A stretch of DNA of 56,029 nt from Symploca sp. SIO1C2 (GCA_010672925.1 JAAHFP010000042.1:1-56029), one strand, 5' to 3'; positions 33,928-44,127 are shown, counted from the stretch's first letter. Numbers and translations are program-made. Notes: generated from the letters alone by a model not told the origin.

Positions 33928-35352
33928 TTGACTGAAAATACAACTTCCCTCCAGACAATCTCCCGCAGCGAACTTCGCCAGCTTGTGCGTAGCCAAATGT
34001 TAATGCTGCTGGAGCAAGAAAACCTCCAGGGGGCAAAAGCACTGTTAGTGCCAGTGCAACCAGTAGATATTGCTGAAGCAATTGAAGGGTTGCCAGAAGC
34101 AATGCAAGTAATCGCTTTCCGCTTACTGTCTAAAAATGAAGCCATTGAAGTTTATGAATATTTAGATTCGACTGTCCAACAGTCCCTGATTGAGGAATTC
34201 AAGCGTCAGGAAGTCTTAGATATTGTTGATAAGATGTCCCCTGATGATCGAGCACGGTTATTTGATGAATTACCTGCCAAAATTGTTCGACGTCTGTTGG
34301 CAGAATTGAGCCCAAAAGAACGGGAAACTACTGCTTTGCTGTTGGGCTATGAAGAAGACACAGCTGGGCGGATTATGACACCTGAATATATTTCTCTGAA
34401 AGAGAACTTAACTGTTGCGGAAACCCTAGAAAGGATTCGTAGTTTGGCGAATGTTTCAGAAGTTATCTATTATCTTTATGTTACGGACACTTCTCGATGT
34501 TTAACAGGAATTGTTTCCCTGCGAGATTTGGTTCTTTCTTCCCCAGAAAAAACCTTAGGGGAAATTATGACTCGCGATGTTGTTAGTGTACCCACTAATA
34601 CAGATCAAGAAGAAGTAGCACGTATGATCCAACGCTATGATTTATTTGCTCTACCAATTGTGGATAAAGAAAAACGTTTAGTGGGTGTTGTAACAGTAGA
34701 TGATGTTATCGACATTATAGAACAAGAGGCAACAGAAGATATCTATACCTTGGGCGGTGGTGTGCAATCAGCGAATGACAACTATTTTCAAACCAATTTG
34801 CTGACAGTTGCTCGTAGACGAGTTGTTTGGTTGTTTGTCTTACTGTTTACCAACGGTGTTACCAGTACAATTATCCAATCCCAAGGAGAACTTTTGAAAC
34901 AAGTAGTGCTACTAGCCGCATTTATACCTCTGTTGACTGGTACTGGTGGTAATGTTGGTGCTCAATCTTCAACAGTAGTCATTCGTGGTTTAAATACTGA
35001 TGAAATTCGTGACTTGGGCCCAGTCCAAGTTATCTGGCGAGAAGCTTTAGCTGGAGCACTTCTGGGGACAATTCTGGGCACAGTAGCAACAGTATGGGCT
35101 TACTTACTGCTTCAAAATTGGAATTTTTTAGCCCCCTTCTCTGTGCAAGACGGTTTTATTGCTGTATGTGTGGGAACTAGTTTAATTGCGATAGCTATTC
35201 TTGCCTCTGTTGCAGGTTCGGCATTACCATTTTTGTTTCGCTCCCTTGGCTTAGATCCGGCTCTAATGTCAGCACCATTTATCACCACAGCAGTTGATGT
35301 TTTAGGTGTGCTGATTTATTTCAACATTGCCCGAATGATGTTGAGGCTTTAG
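33928..35352 (+). CDS. mgtE: Magnesium transporter MgtE
   Basis: About 474 residues. The start is TTG at 33928, seven bases after a perfect AGGAGG (33915-33920). An MgtE N-domain (about 30-130; ends DDRARLFDELPAKIVRRLLAELSP) leads to two CBS domains (about 145-265) that sense Mg2+. Five transmembrane helices follow, with GNVGAQSSTVVIRGL containing the conserved pore region, ending in SAPFITTAVDVLGVLIYF. It imports Mg2+ across the inner membrane. Complete and typical. Confidence 0.95.
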   Translation: MTENTTSLQTISRSELRQLVRSQMLMLLEQENLQGAKALLVPVQPVDIAEAIEGLPEAMQVIAFRLLSKNEAIEVYEYLDSTVQQSLIEEFKRQEVLDIVDKMSPDDRARLFDELPAKIVRRLLAELSPKERETTALLLGYEEDTAGRIMTPEYISLKENLTVAETLERIRSLANVSEVIYYLYVTDTSRCLTGIVSLRDLVLSSPEKTLGEIMTRDVVSVPTNTDQEEVARMIQRYDLFALPIVDKEKRLVGVVTVDDVIDIIEQEATEDIYTLGGGVQSANDNYFQTNLLTVARRRVVWLFVLLFTNGVTSTIIQSQGELLKQVVLLAAFIPLLTGTGGNVGAQSSTVVIRGLNTDEIRDLGPVQVIWREALAGALLGTILGTVATVWAYLLLQNWNFLAPFSVQDGFIAVCVGTSLIAIAILASVAGSALPFLFRSLGLDPALMSAPFITTAVDVLGVLIYFNIARMMLRL

Positions 35353-35377
35353 AAGCAAGAAGACTCTGAGACTTCAA

Positions 35378-35421
35378 GGGGTGTAAAGTACTAATGTTGC
35401 CGTAATTTTTCTCTACACCCC
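35378..35421. terminator. Possible terminator between mgtE and a convergent gene
   Basis: GGGGTGTA and TACACCCC pair across about 28 bases that include TTTTT. It is placed between convergent stops. Weak support. Confidence 0.35.
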
Positions 35422-35434
35422 AAGCGCCGCAATT

Positions 35435-35917
35435 TTATGCCGAGAGTAGCTCAGTAGTACCAGGATAATCCTCACATAGCCATTCTTCTTCCCTGAGCCA
35501 AACCAAACCACGGTTTTTTACCTTTGACCCATGTAATAAAAAAGGGTGAGTTGAACCAAATAAAATTAATTCTAAATAACTCTCTTGTGTTTCTTTACCG
35601 TAAGTAGTAAAAAACTGCCACATATCAGATTGACCATCCTGACGACGTTTTGCAAAGTGTGGTTGACCTTCTGCATCATTCCACATTGGTTTACGCAGAT
35701 ACATTATTGCATTTCCACCACCCTGATGATCCCAAGACCAAGACCAAATTTTGTTTGTTGCTGTGAAATTGGCATTGAAGCTCTCTAAAGTTCCTTTTGT
35801 CTGATTGTATTTGAACGACCCTAGACCAATGGTTTGAGAACTGCCTACATCAAGAAATTTTAGGGATATTTGTCCAGAGTGAACAGTGTTGGCTTCCCAT
35901 TGGTAAAAATTGTTCAT
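35435..35917 (-). CDS. Hypothetical protein, Trp/aromatic-rich
   Basis: 160 residues starting MNNFYQWEANTVHSGQISL. It has no signal peptide or membrane segment. It is rich in Trp, Tyr and Gly with a beta-strand pattern (WSWSWDHQGGGNAIMYL), suggesting a beta-sandwich or lectin-like fold (inference). No family is recognised. It is a single gene with a long AT-rich upstream region. Confidence 0.65.
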   Translation of the reverse strand: MNNFYQWEANTVHSGQISLKFLDVGSSQTIGLGSFKYNQTKGTLESFNANFTATNKIWSWSWDHQGGGNAIMYLRKPMWNDAEGQPHFAKRRQDGQSDMWQFFTTYGKETQESYLELILFGSTHPFLLHGSKVKNRGLVWLREEEWLCEDYPGTTELLSA

Positions 35918-36577
35918 AGTTTTATCACTTTCGGTATGGAACAGTCAATCGGCAAAAATTCTTGCCTCAATGCTCTAATAAGCGGGGATAGGGACTAAAG
36001 TAGCTAAGGTGCTTCCAGATTAAATAATCTTTAATCAGGGGCTAATAACACATGGTAGTTGGAGGTAATACTCTGGCTAAACAATAGGGAACAGGGAATA
36101 AGTTTCACCTAGTGTTGCCCTCAACTACAAAAACAAAGAATTTTCATTCTTTGTTGTGAAAGACAGCAGATAAATAGTTGTTCGACAAGCATGTCTTACA
36201 CCAAGACACAATTTAACATTAGCAATAATATTGGGTTTATTGCAACCATTTTTGCTAATCTTTAACAATACTTTTGATTGTTTTTTATATTAATAACTCC
36301 TCAAATCTTTTGCACAAATTAAAATCATATTCAGTAATTATTTTATTCAAAATAATACGTGAATTTACGCAATTGTATTGAGATTAAAAATAATTAGTCA
36401 ATTGTATACGTGAATTTACTGAAAACTTTCTCCTTAAATAACGATGTGTGAACAGAGATGGGCTGCCTTGACGTTTCTATCACCTTTGGTTGAGGAAGAT
36501 CTTAACCAAAAGTTGTATGCCTATATTATTTTTCTACTATAATTATGTAGCTTTTGTCAACTATCCTACGTGATAGC

Positions 36578-36598
36578 TTGTGCAGAGAATCTGCACAA
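36578..36598. other. Hairpin TTGTGCAGA-GAA-TCTGCACAA
   Basis: A perfect nine-base stem with a three-base loop, followed by AAGTTGG rather than a T-run, lies in the middle of the non-coding region. It could be a structured RNA or operator. Confidence 0.5.
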
Positions 36599-36813
36599 AA
36601 GTTGGCAATTTTAAGGTGAACCCCTAGGAACTTTTTTCTCGCTTTATTAGCGAAATGGTTTAACATTAAATTACTTGATAGAGCAGTTTTGAGAGATGGT
36701 TACCGTCTTGAGTTTCCCCTCAATGGTTCTGTTCCTCGAATATGGGTGAACGAAATTTTGGGTGGGATTTTCTAGCTAAGGAGCCAAAAATTATAAGTTC
36801 TCTCTTCTCCCTC

Positions 36814-36857
36814 AGCTCCCCCAGCTCCCCCAGCTCCCTCAGCTCCCTCAGCTCCCC
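36814..36857. repeat. 9-bp AGCTCCCYC array, five units
   Basis: The same unit as the large array at 9276-9527. It ends 15 bp before the stop codon of the Rieske gene. Confidence 0.88.
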
Positions 36858-36871
36858 ACCCTTTTTTTAGC

Positions 36872-38614
36872 TCACCCCTCGAATATATGATCACCCTTGT
36901 GCAGTCGATAGGCCATTTCATAGGTTTGCTCCTGAGAGCGCATGGTCGGTGCGTGAGCAGCTAAATATCTCGCTGCTGCAACTAATACATAAATCCCTGC
37001 CTTGGTATCCCGTAAGAGCATATACTGACGAAAAGCAGCCTCGATCGCTTGAATTGTGTGAAAGTTTCGGTCTTCTCGTAACAGTAGCTTCCCCAGCATG
37101 GCCAGTAACTGGTCAGGATTGCCACCGCTATATAAGTATTGTGCGACTAATTTACCTGCTTTATTTACTTGCTGCTGTCGATCCAAAAGTCCAGGTAGTT
37201 GTTGCAGTAACTCTTCTGCCTCAGTAACTGTTTGATCGGGTTCTGGTAACCTAGCCGGTGGTACATTCAAAAAGCGGTTAAGATAAACAGTCATAGCGGC
37301 ATCGAAGACCCCTCGCAATAGTTCAGTTGAGGTGACTCGCCGCAGTCCCTGATGCACAGCGTTGGCAAAGGTAAAACTGTGATGGGCTGTATCCCAATCC
37401 CGGAAATCGTTGTTCGTTTGGAAGTGGGCTAGGCGTAACGCCGCTGCATAGGCTACTGTACTAGCTAGCTCTACTTCAGTACAGCCGGAACTCAGGGCTG
37501 CTAACAGTGAATCTGCGATCGCTTGAACATCCTCACCCAATAGTACTGGTACTAACTGCTCACGACCTAACCAAGAACCCCGTTCCTCTCTACCTGCCTC
37601 AATTGCTTCTGGTAAAGCCTCGAAAGCCGTCTCTAGGATGGCGACTAAATCAATCGGGTAGCGCCAAGCATTAGATTCCTCCATCCGCTCAGCACTGGCG
37701 TAACCTCTAACTAAACTAGTTAGTACTAAGGCGGCATCTTGCCAATCAGTAGCATCGAGAGCTTCCAATGCCTTATTAGTGAAGTCAAGAGCATGGCCAA
37801 TATCAATATAGCGGTGGTCAGTAGCCGCCGCAAATAGCATCTGGGCAATCTTAGTCGGGTTGGCACCAGCAGCAAGGGCAGATACTAAACAACGCTCTGC
37901 TCCCTCTGCATCCCGTACTTCGATAAACTGGCGGAACCAGCCCAGAAGGGTCTCGAACTCAGGGGTCGCATTGGGCAAAGGCTGAAGAGTGAATCGTGGC
38001 GGTGCACCAGCACAGTCACGAGCTACAGCAGATAATCCTTGGTAAAGGGCACGGGGTTGGTCAGTGACATCTAAATAGGGTAATAAGTTCATCATACAGG
38101 TATGAATGGTCAGACCAGCACCCCAACCGTCTTGGCGGTAACGGACTCCAAAATCAAGCCCGATGCGGAAGGGCTCTGTTGCCTTAACTTTTCCACTCAG
38201 TAAAGCAATAACCGACTTGGCAATCACCAAGGAAATACTCTGCTCCAATCCATCTTGGAGACGTTGGCGTTGATGCGCTAGAGGGTCTAGGGGTGGTGTT
38301 AGATCTACCCACACTTCCCCTGCTTGTAGCTGCACAGGGAAAGAGCGTACATCATCAGCCCAGCCATCAAAAGTGCCACCACTGTTGAGGTCAAACCTGG
38401 CATGATGCCAATGACAGGTTAGAATACAGTTTTTGACAGTACCTCTATCTAAAGGAAAACCCATATGAGGACAACGATTATCTATGGCATAGATCTGGTC
38501 ACCTTCACTGAATAAAGCGATCGCTTGTCCTTGAGTATGGACAACTAAGTAGCCAGCAGCTTGGACATCTGTCAGCTGGGCAACTCTCACGTAGTTCTTG
38601 GTATTGCTAGACAT
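36872..38614 (-). CDS. Rieske [2Fe-2S] protein with a large helical C-terminal domain
   Basis: 580 residues. Residues about 8-105 are a Rieske domain with ligands C48-P-H50 and C67-HW-H70, close to ferredoxin-type Rieske proteins. The remaining 470 residues are helical, include TIHTCMMNLLPYLDV and HHSFTFANAVHQGLRR, and vaguely resemble questin-oxidase-like proteins; I am not sure. It lacks the usual mononuclear-iron ring-hydroxylase motif as far as I can see. A redox role is likely, the substrate is unknown. The gene stands alone. Confidence 0.85.
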   Translation of the reverse strand: MSSNTKNYVRVAQLTDVQAAGYLVVHTQGQAIALFSEGDQIYAIDNRCPHMGFPLDRGTVKNCILTCHWHHARFDLNSGGTFDGWADDVRSFPVQLQAGEVWVDLTPPLDPLAHQRQRLQDGLEQSISLVIAKSVIALLSGKVKATEPFRIGLDFGVRYRQDGWGAGLTIHTCMMNLLPYLDVTDQPRALYQGLSAVARDCAGAPPRFTLQPLPNATPEFETLLGWFRQFIEVRDAEGAERCLVSALAAGANPTKIAQMLFAAATDHRYIDIGHALDFTNKALEALDATDWQDAALVLTSLVRGYASAERMEESNAWRYPIDLVAILETAFEALPEAIEAGREERGSWLGREQLVPVLLGEDVQAIADSLLAALSSGCTEVELASTVAYAAALRLAHFQTNNDFRDWDTAHHSFTFANAVHQGLRRVTSTELLRGVFDAAMTVYLNRFLNVPPARLPEPDQTVTEAEELLQQLPGLLDRQQQVNKAGKLVAQYLYSGGNPDQLLAMLGKLLLREDRNFHTIQAIEAAFRQYMLLRDTKAGIYVLVAAARYLAAHAPTMRSQEQTYEMAYRLHKGDHIFEG

Positions 38615-38718
38615 AATTAAATTAGATACTCTACATCGGTATGAATCTTGTTAGAATAAATTTCCTGTACTACCGACCACTAAATCCTTTTAGTCATCGC
38701 CGATAGCGAACCAGGAGT

Positions 38719-39822
38719 ATGTTTAACCGTTTTCAAGGTCTGTTTGCCAAGGGAAAGAAGGGCATCGGCATCGAATTGGCTCCGGAGCGAATCAATATAG
38801 CTCAGCTGCGCAAGCAAGGTCAAGGCTTCAAAGTAACTACACTATACTCTCACGAGGTGCCAGAGGGTATTTTTGAAGGGGGGCAGATTACTGACTCCCC
38901 TGCTTTAGCAGAGTTGATCAAGGAGGCCATTAGCCAGAGTAAAGTAAAAGTCGATAGCGTCGCTACTGCTGTACCGATGAGGGAAGCAGTAATTCGGATT
39001 ATCCCGATTCCCGCTGAGCTAGATGATGATGAACTCAGAGACATGGTGCTCAACCATGAAGCAGGTTTGTACTTGCCTTATCCCAGGGAAGAAGTAGACT
39101 TAGATTATCAAAAGTTAGGCTTCTTCATCGATGAAGATGAAATCGAAAAAGTACAAGTACTCCTGGTTGCTACCCGTAAGGAAGTCACAGAACTCTATCT
39201 TGATACCTTTGAGCAAGCTGAGATCAAAATAGACGTGCTGGAAATTAACAGCTTTGCCCTGATTCGGACTATTAGAGAGCAACTGCGACAATTTGCTCCC
39301 CAAGAGGCTGCTGTACTGGTAGATATTGAGTTTGACAGCACCGAGATTGCCATCATTGTTGACGGAGTGCCCCAATTCTCCCGCACGGTTCCCATTGGAA
39401 CCTACCAACTACAAAGCGCTCTCTCGCGAGCCATGAATTTACCTGCATCAAGAAATACAGAACTGCTGCAAGGAATGACTATTCCCAATACACCAGTTCA
39501 AGGAATCCATACCGGAGCCACGGGTATTAACCCAGGTATGGCTGCTTTGCTCAGGGTATTGGGAGAACTAGCTGATGAACTGCGTCGGTCTATCGATTTT
39601 TATCTGAACCAAAGCGAAAATTTAGAAGTAGCCCAGCTTTTACTAGCAGGTCCTGGTGGAGGCATTGGACAACTTGATGAATTTTTTACCCAAAGGTTAA
39701 GCTTGCCTACTACTCAAGTAGACCCCATAGCTGCTCTGTCTCTGGAAATGGATGAAGAAATACCCTTGGTGCAACGACCAGGATTGGGTACTGTACTAGG
39801 ATTAGGATTGCGAGAGGTTTGA
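38719..39822 (+). CDS. pilM: Type IV pilus inner-membrane platform protein PilM
   Basis: 367 residues, an actin-like (FtsA-fold) ATP-binding protein of the cytoplasmic side of the pilus machine. I see GIGIELAPERINIAQL (phosphate 1 region), IPIPAELDDDELRDMV, AAVLVDIEFDSTEIAIIVDG and LLAGPGGGIGQLDEFF (adenosine motif). It binds the N-terminus of PilN. First gene of pilM-N-O-Q; pilN starts 5 bp after its stop. Confidence 0.96.
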   Translation: MFNRFQGLFAKGKKGIGIELAPERINIAQLRKQGQGFKVTTLYSHEVPEGIFEGGQITDSPALAELIKEAISQSKVKVDSVATAVPMREAVIRIIPIPAELDDDELRDMVLNHEAGLYLPYPREEVDLDYQKLGFFIDEDEIEKVQVLLVATRKEVTELYLDTFEQAEIKIDVLEINSFALIRTIREQLRQFAPQEAAVLVDIEFDSTEIAIIVDGVPQFSRTVPIGTYQLQSALSRAMNLPASRNTELLQGMTIPNTPVQGIHTGATGINPGMAALLRVLGELADELRRSIDFYLNQSENLEVAQLLLAGPGGGIGQLDEFFTQRLSLPTTQVDPIAALSLEMDEEIPLVQRPGLGTVLGLGLREV

Positions 39823-39826
39823 AGCG

Positions 39827-40633
39827 ATGTATAGTCTGGATGTCAACTTTTTAAATGACCGACCTGAATATAAACCACCAGAAAAGGAGCCTAAGGCCAA
39901 AGCGCCTCCAGGAGCAATGACTCCCTTAATTATCGGTGCAGCGGTTGGTCTGCTGGTACCTGGGTTGGTGGGAGCCTTTTGGTGGTTCAGCGGGTATCGC
40001 ACTTCTCAGTTGAGGAAGGAAGAAGTAGTTTTAGACCAAGACCTGCAAAAAATAGACGCCAAAAAGAAAGAAATTGCAGGGATTAAGGCACAAATTGCCC
40101 AAGCAAATGCGGAAAAACAGGCTTTGGTTAATGTCTTCAATCAAATTAAACCTTGGTCAGCACTTTTGCAAGACATTAGCGATCGTGTTCCTGAAGATGT
40201 TCTGATTACAGAGATTAAGCAAACTGAAGAAGCTCCTAAACCTCCCGCAGGAGCAGCAGGAACGAATGCTCAAGCCCAAAATGCAAGCCAACAGAGTAGC
40301 AAAATCATCAAGCTAGAGATTTCTGGCAATGCTACATCTTTTGATCGGGTGAATGACTTTCTGCTGACACTTCAACAATCTCCCTTCTTTGATAAGGATG
40401 GAACCCAGTTAATCAAAGCTCAGTTGGTGGAGCAACCCCTCAAGCTGACTCAAGAAAAACGACAGTCCGCCACTAATGTTAAGTATGAATTACCAAAATG
40501 GGTGGAATATACCATAGACACCAATATTAATGACTTGACTGCTGATGATCCTCAGATACTCAAAGAGTTAGATCGTAAGGGTGCTGTAGGACCAGTAACT
40601 CGCATTAGAACCTTGAAAAATATTACGGAGTGA
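39827..40633 (+). CDS. pilN: Type IV pilus assembly protein PilN
   Basis: 268 residues. The conserved N-terminal segment MYSLDVNFLNDRPEY (PilM-binding INLLP-like) precedes one transmembrane helix (about 43-64), a coiled coil (about 70-105) and a periplasmic ferredoxin-like domain. An Ala/Gln/Asn-rich insert lies near 140-160. It pairs with PilO in the membrane. It overlaps a GTG candidate start of the next gene. Confidence 0.93.
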   Translation: MYSLDVNFLNDRPEYKPPEKEPKAKAPPGAMTPLIIGAAVGLLVPGLVGAFWWFSGYRTSQLRKEEVVLDQDLQKIDAKKKEIAGIKAQIAQANAEKQALVNVFNQIKPWSALLQDISDRVPEDVLITEIKQTEEAPKPPAGAAGTNAQAQNASQQSSKIIKLEISGNATSFDRVNDFLLTLQQSPFFDKDGTQLIKAQLVEQPLKLTQEKRQSATNVKYELPKWVEYTIDTNINDLTADDPQILKELDRKGAVGPVTRIRTLKNITE

Positions 40634-40644
40634 TAAAAAAAACT

Positions 40645-41397
40645 ATGACGTATGGTGATGAAGAATTTATACCAGCAGCTGAAGGAGAGGAAGAAGTTCC
40701 TAATTATCCCACAGCTTTTGGCATTACCTTCACTCCCAGAGTATCGGGCATAGCCTTTGGTATTTTGGGGGTTTTGGGAGCCGCCTACATGCTGGTTAAC
40801 TTCGCTTTGCCAGCTTGGGAGACGGCTCAAGAGTTACAAAATACGGTTACAGATAAAAAGAACCAAGTTGCTAACCAAGAAGACATTGAGAAACAGCTGG
40901 AAGCTTCCAAGAAAGATCTAGAGCAGGCAAAGCAACAAAGTCAAAAAGTACTGAGTTTATTTGCTGATGAGCAAAGTCTGAATACCTTACTGCTGGATCT
41001 CAATAACCGTGTTAAAGCCAGCAATGGTCAGATTGTGTTGTATGAGCCGGAGGAAAATGGTGCAACTCCTGTGACTGATGGTTCCCTAGGGAAAGAGGTG
41101 GATGGTAAGCTCAAACGGAAGAAAATCGGTGTAGAGCTTGAGGGTAACTATGCTCAAATCCAATCAATCATGCGTGGTTTTGAACGGTTGCAGGCGCTGT
41201 TACTGGTAAAAGATTTTACAGCTAAGCTGACTCAAGACCGGGAAGTTCAAATTGATCCCAATACCAACCTGGTAACCAGTGCTAAGCCACCAACCATCTC
41301 CACCAGCATGACTCTAGAGGCTCTATTGCCTTTAAATGAGCAGGAGAAAAAGGAGGCAGAGGCAGCGGCAGCCCAGGCTCAGCAAACACAAAAGTAA
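40645..41397 (+). CDS. pilO: Type IV pilus assembly protein PilO
   Basis: About 250 residues: an acidic N-terminus (MTYGDEEFIPAAEGEEE), one transmembrane helix (about 35-55), a coiled coil and a periplasmic domain, as in cyanobacterial PilO. The GTG at 40630 overlapping the pilN stop would add five residues (coupled start); I prefer the ATG at 40645, with GGAG at 40627-40630 rather far upstream. The C-terminus is Ala/Gln/Glu-rich. Confidence 0.9.
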   Translation: MTYGDEEFIPAAEGEEEVPNYPTAFGITFTPRVSGIAFGILGVLGAAYMLVNFALPAWETAQELQNTVTDKKNQVANQEDIEKQLEASKKDLEQAKQQSQKVLSLFADEQSLNTLLLDLNNRVKASNGQIVLYEPEENGATPVTDGSLGKEVDGKLKRKKIGVELEGNYAQIQSIMRGFERLQALLLVKDFTAKLTQDREVQIDPNTNLVTSAKPPTISTSMTLEALLPLNEQEKKEAEAAAAQAQQTQK

Positions 41398-41435
41398 ATT
41401 ATTGAAGATCGCTTGAAGTAGGTGAGGAGTTTATT

Positions 41436-43958
41436 GTGAGAAAAGCTCAAGTATTAAGTGGAATGGTCATGGGAGGAGTTGTTACCCTCTTGGCAAGCCA
41501 GCCAGTATTGGCAGAGGCTACCCAAGTTAAGGCAGTGCGCCTCTCTCCCAATGGCAGTGGCCTGGAAGTAGTTCTCGAAACTGAGACTGGAGATGTTCGT
41601 CCCCAAATTTTCCCTGTGAGTCGTGGTAACGATTGGGTGGCAGATATTGTCAATGCCAAATTGAATTTGAGTAATGGGGATAGCTTTCGGCAAGAAAATC
41701 CCATGCCTGGGGTCGATGCGATCGTTGTTAGACAACTAGAACCTAATACCATCCGAGTCACTGTCAGTGGTGCTGGTAGTCCTCCTGATGGTCAAATTCT
41801 CCAACAAGCGCCTCAAACGATCGCTTTAGGTATCAGTGCCGGAAAGAACGCTCAAACCCCAGAACCCGTAGCTGCTTCAGAGCCTCCCAGTGAACCATTG
41901 TTCCCGGTTAAGTCGGAACTACCCATCATCGAGTCTTCGGCGACTGTAGCCCAGAGACCAAATGCCACTAATACTCAGAACCAAGCAATACCTCAACCTG
42001 CGGATTTAGCCCAAACAACTACCAACCCCACTCCCGCTACACCGCCTCCGGAACCGGAAGTCTTAGTTCCCAACCCCACAATTACTATTGAAGGTAGACC
42101 TGCTCCTCCAGCTGGTGCAGTACAACCAGTAGCACCAGTACCTCCCTTTTTACCCAGAGCAGTTGCTCCCCCACTGGGTGATATTGCCATTTCTAATATT
42201 AATGCTGCTGCCAGCACAATTGATCTGGGAACAGCAGCCAGAGTACCTCGCTTGTCTTTGAGAGAAGCTCCTGTAAGGGAAGTATTATCCCTCCTGGCTC
42301 GCTCCGCTGGTTTGAACATTGCCTTCATTGATGGAGAGGGAGGAGGTGATGATCAACAGGGAGGCAGTACTGCACAGCAGAGAATAACCCTAGATTTGGA
42401 AAATGAACCGGTTCAAGATGTATTTAACTACGTTCTCCAGATCTCTGGTTTCCAAGCTAACCGCAGAGGAAGGACAATTTTTGTCGGAGCCAAGCTGCCT
42501 GTCGCAGCTCGCAACCTCGTTACCCGCACCTTGCGCCTTAATCAGGTTAACGCGACAAGTGCGGCAAATTTCCTTACAGCTCAAGGAGCAGAGACTCAAA
42601 TTCCGATTGAGCAGGTACAAATTCAGACAGTTGGTGAAGGAGCAGCTGCGAGAACCATTGAAACCAGAACTCCGACGATTCTAGCCCTAAAAGCTACGGA
42701 GACAGATGGAACCTTATTACTCAGGGGTTTGTCAGTTGTGGCTGATGAGCGGCTTAATTCTGTCACCTTAGTTGGGGAACCCCGTCAAGTGGAAATTGCC
42801 TCAGCTTTCTTGACTCAATTAGACTTGCGGCGTCGCCAAGTAGCGGTGAATGTCAAAGTGGTTGATGTGGATCTATCTGGAGAAGATGCTTTTAGTGCTA
42901 GCTTCTCCTTCGGTGTTGATGATGCCTTTTTTGTCAGTGATCGCGGTTCTGCTGTCTTTAATTACGGTCAGTTTAATCCCCCTACTCAACTGCAAACCAC
43001 CTCTGGTATTGCTGCTCCACCAGTAATTACTAATCCTTTCTCTGGAGCCAATGTTTTTCTTGACGCGAACAATCCTCTATCAGTTCCAGGAACTCTACCC
43101 GGTACAGTAACAATTAGTCCCAACGGTGCTATTACCAGAACTGCTCGAGGAGCAGCAGATTTTGCCAGTCCAACGGTTAACTTAGATGATCCTCTACAAG
43201 GGGGTGTCATTAGCATTACTCAACCAACAGACAATATTGTTACTCAAACCCTACAACCGAACGGTACTGTACAAACTACAGTATCTCAAGGTACGGTTGG
43301 TGACGTTACCGTTGGTCTCCCTTCTCTATTCCAATTCCCTGACCGGTTCTTAACTACCTTGCAAGCTCAAATTGTCAGTGGTAATGCCAAGATTCTGACA
43401 GACCCCACCCTGGTAGTTCAAGAAGGAGAAACAGCTCAAGTTAACCTGACCCAAGAGGTAGTAGGGAATATTAGTAGTGAAACGGAATCTTCCGAAGGGT
43501 TAGTTACCAGAACCATAGAAGCAGAGATTCGAGAGGCTGGTTTAATTCTCGAAATTATCGTTGACAGAATTGATGACAATGGTTTTATCACCTTAGCTGT
43601 CAATCCTACAGTGAGTTCTATTGGAGGTATTCAAGACCTAAGTGTTGGGGATGATACCAACCAAATTGCCTTGCTCAATGTGCGCCAGCTTCAGTCAGGA
43701 AGAATTCGCCTGCGAGATAGTCAAACTTTAATCCTCTCAGGTATTATCCAAGAAGCTGACCGCACCACAGTTAGCAAGGTGCCAATTCTAGGAGATCTTC
43801 CCATAATCGGTGCTCTATTCAGAAGTACTAATCGAGTCAATGAGCGTAATGAGGTAATTGTGTTATTGACTCCTCAGATTCTTGATGACTCCGGACTTTC
43901 TGGTTTTGGTTATAATTACACCCCAGGAAGAGAAGTACGTCAGTTGTTACAAAGGTAA
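41436..43958 (+). CDS. pilQ: Type IV pilus secretin PilQ
   Basis: 840 residues. A signal peptide (1-27, ends PVLAEA) is followed by an AMIN domain (about 30-125) and a Pro-rich linker (145-240). A secretin N-terminal short domain (about 270-350), an N1 domain and the secretin beta-barrel follow, with GDLPIIGALFRSTNRVNERNEVIVLLTPQI near the C-terminus. The start is GTG at 41436 after GGTGAGGAG. It forms the outer-membrane pore for the pilus. No pilP is present, as usual in cyanobacteria. A strong terminator follows. Confidence 0.96.
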   Translation: MRKAQVLSGMVMGGVVTLLASQPVLAEATQVKAVRLSPNGSGLEVVLETETGDVRPQIFPVSRGNDWVADIVNAKLNLSNGDSFRQENPMPGVDAIVVRQLEPNTIRVTVSGAGSPPDGQILQQAPQTIALGISAGKNAQTPEPVAASEPPSEPLFPVKSELPIIESSATVAQRPNATNTQNQAIPQPADLAQTTTNPTPATPPPEPEVLVPNPTITIEGRPAPPAGAVQPVAPVPPFLPRAVAPPLGDIAISNINAAASTIDLGTAARVPRLSLREAPVREVLSLLARSAGLNIAFIDGEGGGDDQQGGSTAQQRITLDLENEPVQDVFNYVLQISGFQANRRGRTIFVGAKLPVAARNLVTRTLRLNQVNATSAANFLTAQGAETQIPIEQVQIQTVGEGAAARTIETRTPTILALKATETDGTLLLRGLSVVADERLNSVTLVGEPRQVEIASAFLTQLDLRRRQVAVNVKVVDVDLSGEDAFSASFSFGVDDAFFVSDRGSAVFNYGQFNPPTQLQTTSGIAAPPVITNPFSGANVFLDANNPLSVPGTLPGTVTISPNGAITRTARGAADFASPTVNLDDPLQGGVISITQPTDNIVTQTLQPNGTVQTTVSQGTVGDVTVGLPSLFQFPDRFLTTLQAQIVSGNAKILTDPTLVVQEGETAQVNLTQEVVGNISSETESSEGLVTRTIEAEIREAGLILEIIVDRIDDNGFITLAVNPTVSSIGGIQDLSVGDDTNQIALLNVRQLQSGRIRLRDSQTLILSGIIQEADRTTVSKVPILGDLPIIGALFRSTNRVNERNEVIVLLTPQILDDSGLSGFGYNYTPGREVRQLLQR

Positions 43959-44021
43959 TATTTGTTATTGGTCATTTGTATTAATTACATGGATCGGTGA
44001 CTTATACTTCTCGCAAAGTAG

Positions 44022-44061
44022 GTACACGAGAAACTCCTTTGTTGCTCGTGTACATTTTTTT
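44022..44061 (+). terminator. Intrinsic terminator after pilQ
   Basis: GTACACGAG (44022-44030) and CTCGTGTAC (44045-44053) form a nine-base stem with a 14-base loop, followed by ATTTTTTT. This is the clearest terminator in the window. Confidence 0.88.
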
Positions 44062-44127
44062 GACATTTTTTCATTGGGACTGCCTACTGCCTCCTGTTTC
44101 TGAAAAGACTTGGGCTTAGATTTATTT

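Larger units (their letters stand above)
35918..36871. other. Long AT-rich non-coding region
   Basis: These 954 bp have no plausible gene. I see a repeated TACGTGAATTTAC (about 36356 and 36406), a tight hairpin at 36578-36598 and a 9-mer array at 36814-36857. The promoter of the upstream minus-strand gene must be at its left side. An unannotated small RNA is possible. Confidence 0.6.
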
